A stretch of 27,255 bases of DNA from QYOJ01 sp964449285 (GCA_964449285.1 CAYUZX010000045.1:1-27255), one strand, 5' to 3'. Positions 6,632 through 15,742 are shown, counted from the first letter of the stretch. Program-made: numbers and translations. The notes: a model not told the origin generated them from the letters alone.

Positions 6632-8821
6632 ATGAACAACATACGTTTTATAGCCTTACAGTCAGCCATGTGCCGGTCGAGAAAGACTGTTGTCTTCCCC
6701 GACAGGAGGGCTTCTGAATATTTTGGAGAACTGACCTTCAATAATATTGCTATGCGGGAATACCTGACTGAGGAGGCTTTCCGGCAGGTGATGAATGCAA
6801 TAGAAAAAGGGATTAAGATCGACCGTAGGATTGCCGACCAGGTGGCTGCAGGGATGAAATCGTGGGCGATAAACCTGGGTGCAACCCATTATACACACTG
6901 GTTTCTGCCACTTACAGGAGCGACAGCAGAAAAACATGATGCATTTATCGACCCAGTAGAAGGCGGTACAGGAATTGAGAAATTCAGGGGTATTGAGCTG
7001 ACTCAGCAGGAGCCTGATGCTTCCAGTTTCCCAAGTGGTGGCATCCGCAGCACATTCGAAGCAAGAGGCTATACCGCATGGGATCCTACTTCTCCTGCCT
7101 TTATCATGGATCGGACACTTTGTATCCCAACGGTATTCGTATCCTATACCGGTGAGGCTCTCGACTTCAAAACGCCGTTACTAAAGGCACTGTATGCTAT
7201 TGACAAAGCAGCTGTGGATGTTTGCCACTATTTTGATAAAGATGTGTCAAAAGTATTCGCTACCCTCGGCTGGGAACAGGAGTATTTCCTGGTGGATGAG
7301 GCGCTTTTCCAGGCACGGCCTGATCTGATGCTGACCGGACGGACGCTGTTTGGGCATTCGTCTGCCAAGGACCAGCAGTTGGAAGATCATTACTTTGGAA
7401 CGATTCCTCAACGTGTAATAACCTTTATGCAGGACTTTGAACTGGAAGCACATCGACTTGGAGTTCCGGTAAAAACCCGCCATAATGAAGTAGCCCCCAA
7501 TCAGTTTGAATGTGCACCGGTGTTTGAAGAGGCTAACCTCTCAGTCGATCATAACCAGCTTCTAATGCACCTGTTAGAAAAAGTGGCAAAGCGCCATGAT
7601 TTTAACGTACTTCTTCATGAGAAGCCCTATGCAGGGGTTAACGGTTCGGGAAAGCATAACAACTGGTCGTTAGCGACCAATACAGGTGAAAATCTTCTCT
7701 CTCCGGGTAAAACGCCGAAGAGCAACCTGCGTTTCCTTACATTCCTGGTGAATACCATAAAAGCAGTTCATGAGCATGCAGACCTCATCAGGGCAATCAT
7801 CGCTTCTCCCGGGAATGATCACCGCCTGGGCGCCAACGAAGCGCCACCAGCTATTATCTCAGCTTTCATCGGGGCACAACTTACGCAGTTGCTCAATATC
7901 ATCGAGAAGAGTGATAAAAAGATCAAGATCAGGACTGATGGCGATACCGGATTGCTAAAAAACTTTCCAAAGATTCCGGAAATATTGCTGGATAATACCG
8001 ATCGGAACAGAACATCTCCATTCGCCTTCACCGGAAATAAATTCGAGTTCCGTGCTGTTGGATCATCCCATACTTGCGCTCCGGCCATGGTAACCATCAA
8101 CCTTATCGTAGCAGACCAGCTGAAAAAGTTCAAAATAGAAGTAGATGGCCTGATCGCAAAAAAAATAAAGAAAGATGATGCGATCTTTCAGGTGTTGAAA
8201 CGGTACGTTATTGAATCTAAGAACATTCGCTTTGAAGGGAATAATTACGGCGAAGAATGGATGAAGGAATCGGTTAAACGGAAACTCTCGAACTTCCAAA
8301 CTACACCCGAAGCTGTAAAAGCCTTCGTGTCTCCTAAAACGAAGATGCTTTTTGGAGAGAACAAGGTGCTTACGGAAAGGGAACTGGAAGCCCGGTATGA
8401 AATTCGGTTGGAAAACTATACAAAAAAGATCCAGATCGAATCACGTGTCCTTGGCGATCTCTCCACCAACCATATCATCCCGATTGCGATCAAATATCAA
8501 AACACATTGATCGAGAATGTAAAAGGGTTAAAGCAGGTGCTTGATTATCAAACGTATGGTAAGCTATCTCACAATCAGATGGAGACCATTACCGAAATCT
8601 CGGAACATGTAGATAAAATTAAGACCTATGTGCATAATATGATTGAGGAGCGAAAAGTAGCCAACAAAATAGAAGATGTAGAGACAAAAGCAAACGCATA
8701 CTGCTTTGACGTTTTCCCCTATTTTGACAAGATCCGTTATCATGTTGATAAACTGGAAATGCTTGTCGACGATGAACTATGGCCTCTTCCGAAATACAGG
8801 GAGTTACTGTTTATGCGTTAA
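6632..8821 (+). CDS. glnN: Glutamine synthetase type III
   Basis: The product is 729 residues from the ATG at 6632, which is preceded by TTGGAG; this equals the usual length of Bacteroides-type GSIII. An upstream in-frame ATG at 6551 lies within the symporter gene and is rejected. Family features include the N-terminal block AMREYLTEEAFRQVM, HYTHWFLPLTG, the FPSGGIRSTFEARGYTAWDP segment, NEVAPNQFECAPVFEEANL and the nucleotide/glutamate-binding GVNGSGKHNNWSLATNTGE. A conserved FRAVGSSHTCAPAM follows, and the C-terminal region is a helical extension. The enzyme makes glutamine from glutamate, ammonia and ATP in the cytoplasm and forms dodecamers in characterised members. It is a strong phylum marker for this window. 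The DUF4831 gene follows after 18 bp. Confidence 0.96.
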   Translation: MNNIRFIALQSAMCRSRKTVVFPDRRASEYFGELTFNNIAMREYLTEEAFRQVMNAIEKGIKIDRRIADQVAAGMKSWAINLGATHYTHWFLPLTGATAEKHDAFIDPVEGGTGIEKFRGIELTQQEPDASSFPSGGIRSTFEARGYTAWDPTSPAFIMDRTLCIPTVFVSYTGEALDFKTPLLKALYAIDKAAVDVCHYFDKDVSKVFATLGWEQEYFLVDEALFQARPDLMLTGRTLFGHSSAKDQQLEDHYFGTIPQRVITFMQDFELEAHRLGVPVKTRHNEVAPNQFECAPVFEEANLSVDHNQLLMHLLEKVAKRHDFNVLLHEKPYAGVNGSGKHNNWSLATNTGENLLSPGKTPKSNLRFLTFLVNTIKAVHEHADLIRAIIASPGNDHRLGANEAPPAIISAFIGAQLTQLLNIIEKSDKKIKIRTDGDTGLLKNFPKIPEILLDNTDRNRTSPFAFTGNKFEFRAVGSSHTCAPAMVTINLIVADQLKKFKIEVDGLIAKKIKKDDAIFQVLKRYVIESKNIRFEGNNYGEEWMKESVKRKLSNFQTTPEAVKAFVSPKTKMLFGENKVLTERELEARYEIRLENYTKKIQIESRVLGDLSTNHIIPIAIKYQNTLIENVKGLKQVLDYQTYGKLSHNQMETITEISEHVDKIKTYVHNMIEERKVANKIEDVETKANAYCFDVFPYFDKIRYHVDKLEMLVDDELWPLPKYRELLFMR

Positions 8822-8839
8822 TCTTAAAAACTTGATATC

Positions 8840-10030
8840 ATGAAGAATACGGTATTTTATCAGAGATCTATACTATTCATCGGTCTGTTAATTTCTATCC
8901 TTTCTCAAGGGCAGATCAGTGTTTATCATATCAACCAATCGGCGGTACCCATTTCCCAGGAAGGGATTTTTTACGCTCTTCCACGAACTGTTGTGAATAT
9001 AGAGGTGGTGATTGACCGGGTCGAAAATTATAAGGGTCCATATTCAGAATATGCCCTTCGCTATCTTGGATTGCAGAATGTGGTTATAGCTAATTCCGTG
9101 GAATACAGGATCAGTGGAATCAATATCACTACCTCGGCTGAACCAGATCCGGAACAATACTACTTTGTCGTGCTGGGAGAGAAGCTTTCCAAGACTGAAA
9201 AAGCTGGACTGTTAAGCCTTAATGAATCCGGACTGATCGTTGGAACCCTATCCAATGCAGTAGATGCCACAGAAAAAATCATCCACATTCTCAACGATAA
9301 CGATGGGATTACCCTCTCTGAAAAGGATGTGTTCCCGGAGATATTTAAGTATTATGCCGATATCAGCGTATTTGAAAAGGTGGATACCATTATCCGAAAG
9401 GTCAGTATTGATACGCTTACGCTCGAGCGTCAATATTTGAAACGGACGATAGTTGAGAAATCGCCAGAACAAAAAGCCAGGGAGGCAGCAGATTTTATTT
9501 CCAAGATCAAGGAAAACAGGTTCAACCTGCTTACCGGATATCAGGAAGTAAGTTATAATCAGGAGACACTGGAATACATGGATACCCAGTTAAAGCTCCT
9601 GGAAAAGGAATACATGAAGTTATTTACTGGGATCAGTATCCAGAAGAGCCATACTTACGAGTATAAGTACATTCCGCTTCCTAATCAGATCAATACAGAT
9701 ATCCCGATATTCAAATTCTTGTCGAATCGAGGCATCATGGATCTGGATGAGATGGGAGGCAGGGCCGTCACCATCAACGTTCAACGTATTGGGAATACCA
9801 ACCAGGTGGCCAGTTACCTGAACAGGGCACAGGAAGAGAATAAAACACAGGGGTTCTATTATCGGATCCCTGAATTGGCAAGGGTTAGCGTGAAACAGAA
9901 TGATGGTGCAGCGACTGAGACCCAATGTCTGATTAACCAGTTGGGTGTTGTTACTTATCTACCGGCTTCAAAGTGGAAAGTAAACTTTCATGAGAAAACC
10001 GGTGGAATCAAAGAGATTTCTATTGACTGA
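8840..10030 (+). CDS. Exported DUF4831 family protein
   Basis: The first 25 or so residues form a hydrophobic signal peptide (FIGLLISILSQGQ), with no lipobox cysteine, so the 396-residue product is probably periplasmic or outer-membrane associated. After it, the segment FYALPRTVVNIEVVIDRVE and GPYSEYALRYLGL match the start of DUF4831, an uncharacterised Bacteroidota family. A central region of conserved polar residues (SPEQKAREAADFISKIKENR) and a C-terminal GFYYRIPELARVSVKQ block fit the same family. No function is known to me. It lies directly after glnN with an 18-bp gap and converges on kdsA with 13 bp between the stops. Confidence 0.82.
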   Translation: MKNTVFYQRSILFIGLLISILSQGQISVYHINQSAVPISQEGIFYALPRTVVNIEVVIDRVENYKGPYSEYALRYLGLQNVVIANSVEYRISGINITTSAEPDPEQYYFVVLGEKLSKTEKAGLLSLNESGLIVGTLSNAVDATEKIIHILNDNDGITLSEKDVFPEIFKYYADISVFEKVDTIIRKVSIDTLTLERQYLKRTIVEKSPEQKAREAADFISKIKENRFNLLTGYQEVSYNQETLEYMDTQLKLLEKEYMKLFTGISIQKSHTYEYKYIPLPNQINTDIPIFKFLSNRGIMDLDEMGGRAVTINVQRIGNTNQVASYLNRAQEENKTQGFYYRIPELARVSVKQNDGAATETQCLINQLGVVTYLPASKWKVNFHEKTGGIKEISID

Positions 10031-10043
10031 TCAAACGGAAACC

Positions 10044-10856
10044 TTAAAGTGCTTTCCTGATCCTCACAAGTGTTTCAACCACACTCTCAAGTAAATCCAA
10101 CCTGAGCATGTTGGCACCATCGGAACGGGCCTGGGCCGGGTTTGGATGGGTCTCAAGGAAAATACCGTCGGCACCGGCAGCGATGGAAGCACGTGCTATT
10201 GTTGAGATGAGATCAGGCCGCCCTCCCGTAATCCCACTCGTTTGATTGGGTTGTTGAAGCGAGTGGGTGACATCCACAATTACCGGGACATCAAACTTTT
10301 GCATATCAGGGATGTTGCGGAAATCGATAACGAGATCGTTGTAACCAAAGGTTGTCCCCCGCTCAGTTAACATCACTTGCTTATTCCCTGTCTGGTAAAT
10401 TTTTTCGATGGCGAACTTCATAGAGCCGGCCGACACAAACTGACCTTTTTTAATATTGACAGGCTTGCCTGTTTTTCCTGCTGTAATCAATAGCTCTGTT
10501 TGACGACAGAGAAAAGCAGGAATCTGAAGGATATCAACAAATTCAACAGCGATCTCCGTCTCCTTCTCTGTATGGACGTCGGTGATTACCGGAATAGTTA
10601 ACGTCTCTCCAACCTTCCGGATCACCTTTAATGCTTTTTCGTCTCCGATCCCCGAAAAAGAGTCGGAACGCGAGCGGTTTGCCTTTTTGTAGGACGCTTT
10701 GAAAATGAATGGAATCTTGTAGGTGTCGCAGATTTTCTGGATCCTCTCTGCTATTTGTAAGGGCATGGTTTCGTTTTCAACGACGCAAGGACCTGCAATC
10801 AATAAAAAGTTGCCGCTATCGGCAAACTTAATTTTCGGGATATCAAGGAATACCAT
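10044..10856 (-). CDS. kdsA: 3-deoxy-8-phosphooctulonate synthase (Kdo-8-phosphate synthase)
   Basis: From the ATG at 10856 the protein has 270 residues; a TTG start at 10880 would add eight residues of no family resemblance. Motifs match KdsA: LLIAGPCVVEN near the N-terminus, FKASYKKANRSRSDSFSG (phosphoenolpyruvate and arabinose-5-phosphate binding), TDVHTEKE, DVTHSLQQPN and the C-terminal FLETHPNPAQARSDGANML. The enzyme condenses phosphoenolpyruvate with arabinose 5-phosphate in the cytoplasm, the committed step to Kdo for the LPS inner core. The GTSx-type phosphate residues seen in DAHP synthases are not what is seen here, so KdsA is preferred. It lies 109 bp downstream of rarA and may share its transcript. 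Confidence 0.95.
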   Translation of the reverse strand: MVFLDIPKIKFADSGNFLLIAGPCVVENETMPLQIAERIQKICDTYKIPFIFKASYKKANRSRSDSFSGIGDEKALKVIRKVGETLTIPVITDVHTEKETEIAVEFVDILQIPAFLCRQTELLITAGKTGKPVNIKKGQFVSAGSMKFAIEKIYQTGNKQVMLTERGTTFGYNDLVIDFRNIPDMQKFDVPVIVDVTHSLQQPNQTSGITGGRPDLISTIARASIAAGADGIFLETHPNPAQARSDGANMLRLDLLESVVETLVRIRKAL

Positions 10857-10965
10857 AATGGTAAAATTATCAATAATCAAATTCCAAATAACAAATAATA
10901 AACAATCCCCAATTCTCTAACGATCAAAAAACGATCAAGTACAAACCTCTTCCCTTTTACCTCCC

Positions 10966-12234
10966 TCAATATTTGTAACGCTTTCCCCATAACGCTTTCA
11001 AGTGGGTTCTGAGTTCTTTTTCCCTCGGATTCTCCTGAGGGCTATAAAAAGTCGTTCCTGAAATCTTCTCAGGAAGGAACTCCAGATCTACAAAGTTCTG
11101 ATTATAATCGTGTGCATACTTATAATCTTTTCCGTATCCGATATTCTTCATCAATTTTGTAGGGGCATTGCGGATGTGCAGTGGAACCGGAAGGTCTCCA
11201 TGTGTTTTCAACGTGTTAGATGCTTCCCTGATAGCCAGGTATGATGCGTTGCTTTTAATGCTACATGCCAGGTAGATAGCTGTTTGTGACAGGATCAGAT
11301 CGCATTCAGGATAGCCGATTAGATCAATGGCCTGGAAACACGAGGTAGCAAGTAAAAGCGCATTAGGATTGGCATTCCCGATATCTTCAGATGCAAGGAT
11401 CACCATACGGCGGGCGATGAATTTGGGGTCTTCTCCAGCGGCAACCATGCGGGCAAGCCAATAAACTGCAGCATTAGGGTCACTACCCCTTATGGATTTG
11501 ATGAAGGCTGAGATGATATCGTAGTGCATCTCGCCACCTTTGTCGTATATAGCCAGGTTTTGCTGAATGATCCCGAGGGTAAGTTCATTCGTGATGATAA
11601 CTAACGAATCTTTCCTGGAAGCGGTAGTTGAAACGAGTTCCAATGCATTCAGTAGTTTTCGTGCATCCCCACCTGAAATTCGCAGCAGAGCTTCAGTTTC
11701 ATCAATCCGTATGGTAATGCCAAGCGAATGCTCAAGCCTCTCTTTTCCCTGGTTCATCAAGCGGATCAGCTGCTCTTCCTCAAGGCCTTTGAGGATATAA
11801 ACCTGACAGCGGGATAGGAGGGGAGAGATCACTTCAAACGAGGGATTCTCGGTGGTCGCCCCAATGAATGTCACAATCCCTTTCTCGACAGCCCCTAGCA
11901 GGGCATCCTGCTGGGATTTACTGAAACGGTGTATCTCGTCAATAAATAGGAAAGGACTCTCTCTGCTCTTTGTGGCGCTGGAAATGATCTCACGCACATC
12001 CTTAACGCCCGAGCTAACGGCACTGAGAGTATAGAAGGTCCTGTTTAATTGCTTTGAAATAATATAAGCCAATGTTGTTTTACCAACACCGGGAGGGCCC
12101 CAAAGAATCATGGATGGCACATTTCCAGCCTCAATTGCTTGACGTAGAATAGCATTATCCCCAACGAGATGTTCCTGGCCCAGGTACTCATCCAGGTTTT
12201 CCGGTCTCAACTGCTCTGCAAGAGGGACTAACAT
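10966..12234 (-). CDS. rarA: Replication-associated recombination protein A (AAA+ ATPase)
   Basis: This 422-residue AAA+ protein belongs to the RarA/MgsA/WRNIP1 family. It begins with PLAEQLRPENLDEYLGQEHLVG. Walker A, GPPGVGKTT, spans residues 46-54 and Walker B is LFIDEIHRFSKSQQDALL. Sensor 1 appears in FIGATTENPSFEVISPLLSR, and the C-terminal half has the family segment SAFIKSIRGSDPNAAVYWLARM with YWLARMVAAGEDPKFIARR. Members act on single-stranded DNA at stalled replication forks and interact with SSB in characterised cases. The length and motifs are complete, so the gene looks functional. It is read divergently from the small lipoprotein gene across a 188-bp AT-rich gap. Confidence 0.96.
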   Translation of the reverse strand: MLVPLAEQLRPENLDEYLGQEHLVGDNAILRQAIEAGNVPSMILWGPPGVGKTTLAYIISKQLNRTFYTLSAVSSGVKDVREIISSATKSRESPFLFIDEIHRFSKSQQDALLGAVEKGIVTFIGATTENPSFEVISPLLSRCQVYILKGLEEEQLIRLMNQGKERLEHSLGITIRIDETEALLRISGGDARKLLNALELVSTTASRKDSLVIITNELTLGIIQQNLAIYDKGGEMHYDIISAFIKSIRGSDPNAAVYWLARMVAAGEDPKFIARRMVILASEDIGNANPNALLLATSCFQAIDLIGYPECDLILSQTAIYLACSIKSNASYLAIREASNTLKTHGDLPVPLHIRNAPTKLMKNIGYGKDYKYAHDYNQNFVDLEFLPEKISGTTFYSPQENPREKELRTHLKALWGKRYKY

Positions 12235-12259
12235 ACTGTAAAACGTGACATGTAATTGC

Positions 12260-12267
12260 CAAAAATA
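12260..12267 (-). promoter_or_regulatory. Candidate -7 element for rarA
   Basis: On the minus strand this reads TATTTTTG, a match to the Bacteroidota -7 consensus TAnnTTTG, 26 bp upstream of the rarA start. I see no well-spaced -33 TTTG partner. AT-rich DNA gives such matches by chance, so this is tentative. Confidence 0.35.
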
Positions 12268-12284
12268 GGTATTTTAACTCAAAT

Positions 12285-12349
12285 AATGTTAAAAACTAAT
12301 CATACTATAAATCAGCTAATTACATGAAAATGTTAAAAAATGTTAAAAA
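12285..12349 (+). repeat. AATGTTAAAA repeats in the rarA/lipoprotein intergenic region
   Basis: The sequence AATGTTAAAAA occurs at 12285-12295, 12329-12339 and 12339-12349. The last two are adjacent copies of a 10-bp unit. All lie between the divergent starts of rarA and the small lipoprotein and upstream of the latter's promoter. They could be binding sites or merely simple AT-rich sequence. Confidence 0.5.
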
Positions 12350-12363
12350 TAGTAGCCCGAAAA

Positions 12364-12396
12364 TTTGGAGCGAACCCCTTTGAAAGAGTATTTTTG
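12364..12396 (+). promoter_or_regulatory. Bacteroidota-type promoter of the small lipoprotein gene
   Basis: TTTG at 12364-12367 and TATTTTTG at 12389-12396 are separated by 21 bp, matching the -33 TTTG and -7 TAnnTTTG elements of the Bacteroidota housekeeping promoter. The start codon is 26 bp after the -7 element. Confidence 0.65.
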
Positions 12397-12422
12397 CAAC
12401 GAATTCAAAAAATCTATAACAG

Positions 12423-12650
12423 ATGAAAAAAATTGCAACCTTATTAGTAATTGGTGCTGTAGCTTTATTATATGCTTGCGGCCCCAGTGCAAAAGAACAA
12501 GAAGAAACGAGAATCGCTGACTCAATCCGTGTTGCTGACTCATTAGCAATGGTACAGGCAGAGCAGCAAAGAATTGCTGACTCCATTGCAATTGCCCAGG
12601 CTGAAGAAGCACACGCTGACTCAGTTGCTCAGGGTTTGATCAAGGAGTAA
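12423..12650 (+). CDS. Small repeat-containing lipoprotein, probable coiled coil
   Basis: This 75-residue protein has a short signal peptide, MKKIATLLVIGAVALLYAC, ending in a cysteine at residue 19 that fits a relaxed Bacteroidota lipobox. It should therefore be lipid-anchored in the envelope. The mature part is almost entirely charged and helical, and the tripeptide Ala-Asp-Ser recurs four times, each followed by Ile, Leu or Val (ADSI, ADSL, ADSI, ADSV). The pattern suggests an amphipathic helix or coiled coil. I do not recognise a named family. The gene stands alone, with its own promoter (12364-12396) and a strong terminator (12661-12705), as for an abundant structural lipoprotein. That comparison with Lpp-like proteins is inference. 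Confidence 0.8.
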   Translation: MKKIATLLVIGAVALLYACGPSAKEQEETRIADSIRVADSLAMVQAEQQRIADSIAIAQAEEAHADSVAQGLIKE

Positions 12651-12660
12651 CCCAACCACT

Positions 12661-12705
12661 ATTAAAAAGCAGGGGCAACCGGATCGGGGGCCCCTGCTTT
12701 TTAAT
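12661..12705. terminator. Bidirectional intrinsic terminator
   Basis: A perfect 16-bp inverted repeat pairs 12661-12676 with 12690-12705 around a 13-base loop. The GC-rich core is GCAGGGGC/GCCCCTGC, and the outer arms give a run of T on both strands. It ends the lipoprotein transcript starting at 12423, and it can also end leftward transcription from pntB, whose stop is 86 bp away. Confidence 0.93.
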
Positions 12706-12790
12706 ATCCGGTTACGCCTGCTTATTTAACCCCGGTTCCAATTCATTTGTAATTCGATAGCTTCTTCCTTATAGTTAGTATACATTGGAT

Positions 12791-14212
12791 TTAAAGATTC
12801 TTTATCTCTGCTATAAGTTTCTGCATTGAAGCTTTCGCATCTCCGAACAGCATCCGGTTTTTAGGGTGATAAAACAGGTTATTCTCAATGGCTGCATACC
12901 CTTTGGCCATACTGCGTTTCATCACGATGACATTTTTTGCCTCCCAGGCTTTGATGACGGGCATCCCATAAATAGGACTGGCAGGATCATCTTCGGCTGC
13001 AGGGTTTACTACATCATTTGCCCCAACAACAATGACAACATCGGTACTGTTCATCTCTTTATTGGCATCCTCCATCTCCGTTAACTTCTCATAGGGGACA
13101 TCGGCTTCAGCCAGAAGAACATTCATGTGACCTGGCATCCGGCCGGCAACTGGATGAATACCGTATTTCACCTCAACTCCCTTACTGGTTAGGAGGTCAT
13201 CCAGCTCATGGCAAAGGTGTTGTGCCTGAGCAACTGCAAGGCCATATCCGGGAACAATTAATACTTTTTGGGAATAGCTTAATAGAACAGCCGCATCGCT
13301 AAGAGAGATCTCTTTAACGGTTTTATCACCATTGTCGGAAACACCTGCTGTACTTCCACCAAATGCCCCGATGATGACATTCAAGAGAGATCGGTTCATA
13401 GCTTTGCACATCAGGATGGTTAGGATAGTTCCGGATGAGCCAACCAGAATCCCTCCAGTCAGCATCGCCTGGTTATTGTACAGAAAACCTCCGAATGCAG
13501 CAGCAACCCCGGTAAAGGAGTTCAAAAGCGAGATGACCACAGGCATATCAGCCCCTCCGATAGGCATTACAAATGTGATCCCATAAACAAGAGCAAGTGC
13601 AGCAAACAGATAGATCCAGATCATCTCAGGCTTCTCTGGCATTAACAAGATAAAAACGATCATTGCGACCAGGAGGACAAGAAACGCCAGGTTAAAATAG
13701 CGCATCAGTTTAGTCTTGATGTCTCCAATTTTATCGTCCAGCTTCCCAAAAGCAATCATACTTCCTGAAAAAGAGACACTTCCAATCATCAAACCCATAA
13801 GGATCGTAAAGGTTTCTCCATTGAGCATTCCATGGCGGCCAATTAACTCTGCAGGGATATGAGGAAATTCCATCAGGGAGATAAGGGCAGCACAGGCGCC
13901 ACCCATCCCATTAAAAAGCGAAACCATCTGCGGCATCGCTGTCATTTTGACTTTTTTCGCAACAAGCCACCCAACCACTGTTCCGATGAAAAGGGCTACT
14001 AGAATCCAGTGAATATTCCCGATATGCGCCCCATCTTTTTTATGGAAAAGAATTGTGAAAATGATTGCCAGAAGCATCCCGCCTGCTGCCCAAAGGTTCC
14101 CATTGCGGGCTGTTGCAGGATGGCTGAGTTTCTTCAATCCCAGCACAAAGAGGACAGAGGCCAGGATGTATGACATTTCAAGTATGCTGATCTGTGATGA
14201 GAACATTTCCAT
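12791..14212 (-). CDS. pntB: NAD(P) transhydrogenase, beta subunit
   Basis: The 473-residue protein carries the membrane domain dII and the NADP(H)-binding domain dIII of proton-translocating transhydrogenase. The first 290 or so residues form about nine hydrophobic helices, including GTVVGWLVAKKVKMTAMPQM. The C-terminal dIII has VPGYGLAVAQAQ at about residue 320, then GIHPVAGRMPGHMNVLLAEA and DVVIVVGANDVVNPAA, all of which contact NADP(H) in solved structures. The complex transfers hydride between NADH and NADP+ and uses the proton gradient to make NADPH. It is the last gene of the operon, 5 bp after pntAB. Confidence 0.96.
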   Translation of the reverse strand: MEMFSSQISILEMSYILASVLFVLGLKKLSHPATARNGNLWAAGGMLLAIIFTILFHKKDGAHIGNIHWILVALFIGTVVGWLVAKKVKMTAMPQMVSLFNGMGGACAALISLMEFPHIPAELIGRHGMLNGETFTILMGLMIGSVSFSGSMIAFGKLDDKIGDIKTKLMRYFNLAFLVLLVAMIVFILLMPEKPEMIWIYLFAALALVYGITFVMPIGGADMPVVISLLNSFTGVAAAFGGFLYNNQAMLTGGILVGSSGTILTILMCKAMNRSLLNVIIGAFGGSTAGVSDNGDKTVKEISLSDAAVLLSYSQKVLIVPGYGLAVAQAQHLCHELDDLLTSKGVEVKYGIHPVAGRMPGHMNVLLAEADVPYEKLTEMEDANKEMNSTDVVIVVGANDVVNPAAEDDPASPIYGMPVIKAWEAKNVIVMKRSMAKGYAAIENNLFYHPKNRMLFGDAKASMQKLIAEIKNL

Positions 14213-14217
14213 GGCTG

Positions 14218-14529
14218 TTAGTTTTTAGTTTTCCTCTTTTTAAACATCTCAAGCATGCGGTCGGTCACGACAAACCCGCCAACCACATTTAATGTCCCAA
14301 GTACTACAGCAATGAAACCCAGTACCATGGCGAGGATGTTATCTGCATGCCCCATCACAATGATGGCGCCAATGACAACTACGCCATGTATTGCGTTTGC
14401 TCCCGACATAAGCGGTGTGTGTAATACGGCAGGGACATGTGATATGACCTCAATGCCTAAAAAGATCGACAGGATGATGATAAAGATCGCCTCCCTGTTG
14501 TCGTAGAAAAATCGTAATGCGTCATCCAT
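14218..14529 (-). CDS. pntAB: NAD(P) transhydrogenase, alpha-2 (membrane) subunit
   Basis: This 103-residue protein has about three hydrophobic helices, including EVISHVPAVLHTPLMSGANA, the diagnostic sequence of the membrane part of the transhydrogenase alpha subunit. In E. coli this segment is fused to the soluble NAD-binding domain. Here it is a separate gene, as in Rhodospirillum rubrum. It completes the proton channel together with PntB. The spacing is 11 bp after pntAA and 5 bp before pntB, which implies a single transcript and balanced synthesis. Confidence 0.95.
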   Translation of the reverse strand: MDDALRFFYDNREAIFIIILSIFLGIEVISHVPAVLHTPLMSGANAIHGVVVIGAIIVMGHADNILAMVLGFIAVVLGTLNVVGGFVVTDRMLEMFKKRKTKN

Positions 14530-14540
14530 TGTTTCAATGT

Positions 14541-15668
14541 TTATGAGTTCATAACTTCCTTAACCCGCTCATGAACAACCTCTCCATCCCTGGTCACACA
14601 AGTCCCACGGATCAGGTCGTCATCCCAATTCAGTTGAAATTCATCCTTGCTGTTATACATCAGCTTCAGAAAGTTAAATACGTTTTTGCCAAACATTTTA
14701 CTGGCGTCTGAAGGCATACTGACGGGGAATGAAGATTCGCCGACAATTTTAACGCCGTTGTGATCAATAACCTCATTATCCCTTGTCAATGCACTGTTTC
14801 CTCCCGAAGATGCAGCCAGGTCAATGATTACACTGCCTGGCATCATTCCTTCCAGTGTGTCTTTCGTGAGAAGTACAGGGGCTTTTTTACCGGGGATCTG
14901 AGCCGTACAGATCACAACATCCGATTTCACAGCATGATCATGTATTGCCTGTGCCTGTTTCTCCTTGTACTCTTTCGTTTGTTCCACCGCGTAACCACCT
15001 GCTGCCTTGTCATCAGTCGCACCACCCACTTCAACGAACTTTGCCCCGAGGCCCATAACCTCTTCCTTCACAGCAGCACGTACATCAAATACCTCAACTA
15101 CAGCTCCCAGTTTACGGGCGGTTGCAACTGCCTGAAGCCCGGCAACTCCCGCTCCGAGAATCAATACCTTAGCTGGTTTAATCGTGCCAGCAGCTGTCAT
15201 AAACATCGGGAAAAATTTTGGCAGAAGCTGGGCCGCTGCCAGGACTGCCTTGTATCCTGATATGGTAGCCATGGAAGAGAGAATATCCATCGCCTGGGCA
15301 CGGGTGGTGCGGGGAATGACATCCATACTGAAACTGATCACTCTCTTTTCAGCAAGCTTACTTACAAGCTCTTTGTTGAAGAGTGGATTGAAAGCAGCCA
15401 GGAAAATCTGGCCATCTTTTAACCTGCCAACCTCCTCCTCCGTCGGAGCATTGACCTTGACAATCATTCCTGCTTTTTCCAGAACTTCCTCTTTTGAAGC
15501 GAGCTGAGCCCCTGCCAGCTCATAGGCATCATTCGATGCATATGCAGTAAGTCCTGCACCTGCCTCAACAAGAACCGGGACATTCATCTTGCAGAGTGTA
15601 GCCACTGTTTCTGGAAGCATGGATACCCGGCGTTCGGGAAGTTCCTCTTTTAAAATGCCTATGATCAT
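14541..15668 (-). CDS. pntAA: NAD(P) transhydrogenase, alpha-1 (NAD-binding) subunit
   Basis: The product has 375 residues and corresponds to the soluble dI domain. It starts with IGILKEELPERRVSMLPETV, shared with alanine dehydrogenases. The loop RAQAMDILSSMATISGYKAV matches the RQD loop that positions dI on dIII, and the Rossmann motif LGAGVAGLQAVATARKLGA lies at about residues 170-190. The C-terminal membrane helices found in fused PntA are absent and are encoded by pntAB next door. Alanine dehydrogenase is excluded by the RQD-type loop and by the linked pntAB and pntB. This is the first gene of the operon, with a candidate promoter 67 bp upstream. Confidence 0.95.
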   Translation of the reverse strand: MIIGILKEELPERRVSMLPETVATLCKMNVPVLVEAGAGLTAYASNDAYELAGAQLASKEEVLEKAGMIVKVNAPTEEEVGRLKDGQIFLAAFNPLFNKELVSKLAEKRVISFSMDVIPRTTRAQAMDILSSMATISGYKAVLAAAQLLPKFFPMFMTAAGTIKPAKVLILGAGVAGLQAVATARKLGAVVEVFDVRAAVKEEVMGLGAKFVEVGGATDDKAAGGYAVEQTKEYKEKQAQAIHDHAVKSDVVICTAQIPGKKAPVLLTKDTLEGMMPGSVIIDLAASSGGNSALTRDNEVIDHNGVKIVGESSFPVSMPSDASKMFGKNVFNFLKLMYNSKDEFQLNWDDDLIRGTCVTRDGEVVHERVKEVMNS

Positions 15669-15734
15669 AATGAAAGGATTTATTTTAACTGATTATTAAT
15701 CTGTAAAACCGATCCGCGTAAAATGAAGTTTTGA

Positions 15735-15742
15735 CAAAGATA
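15735..15742 (-). promoter_or_regulatory. Candidate -7 element of the pnt operon
   Basis: Read on the minus strand this is TATCTTTG, a full match to TAnnTTTG, 67 bp upstream of the pntAA start. The -33 region is AT-rich without a clear TTTG. The location in a 204-bp intergenic gap supports it. Confidence 0.45.

Noticed and set aside
10919..10938. Two ACGATCAA copies between rarA and kdsA as an operator
   Set aside because: The copies are short, 11 bp apart in low-complexity sequence, and no promoter match lies near them.
14760..15260. A 166-codon open frame on the plus strand
   Set aside because: It lies wholly antisense to pntAA, whose motifs are complete, and its product (Cys/His rich, no known motif) looks like a shadow frame.
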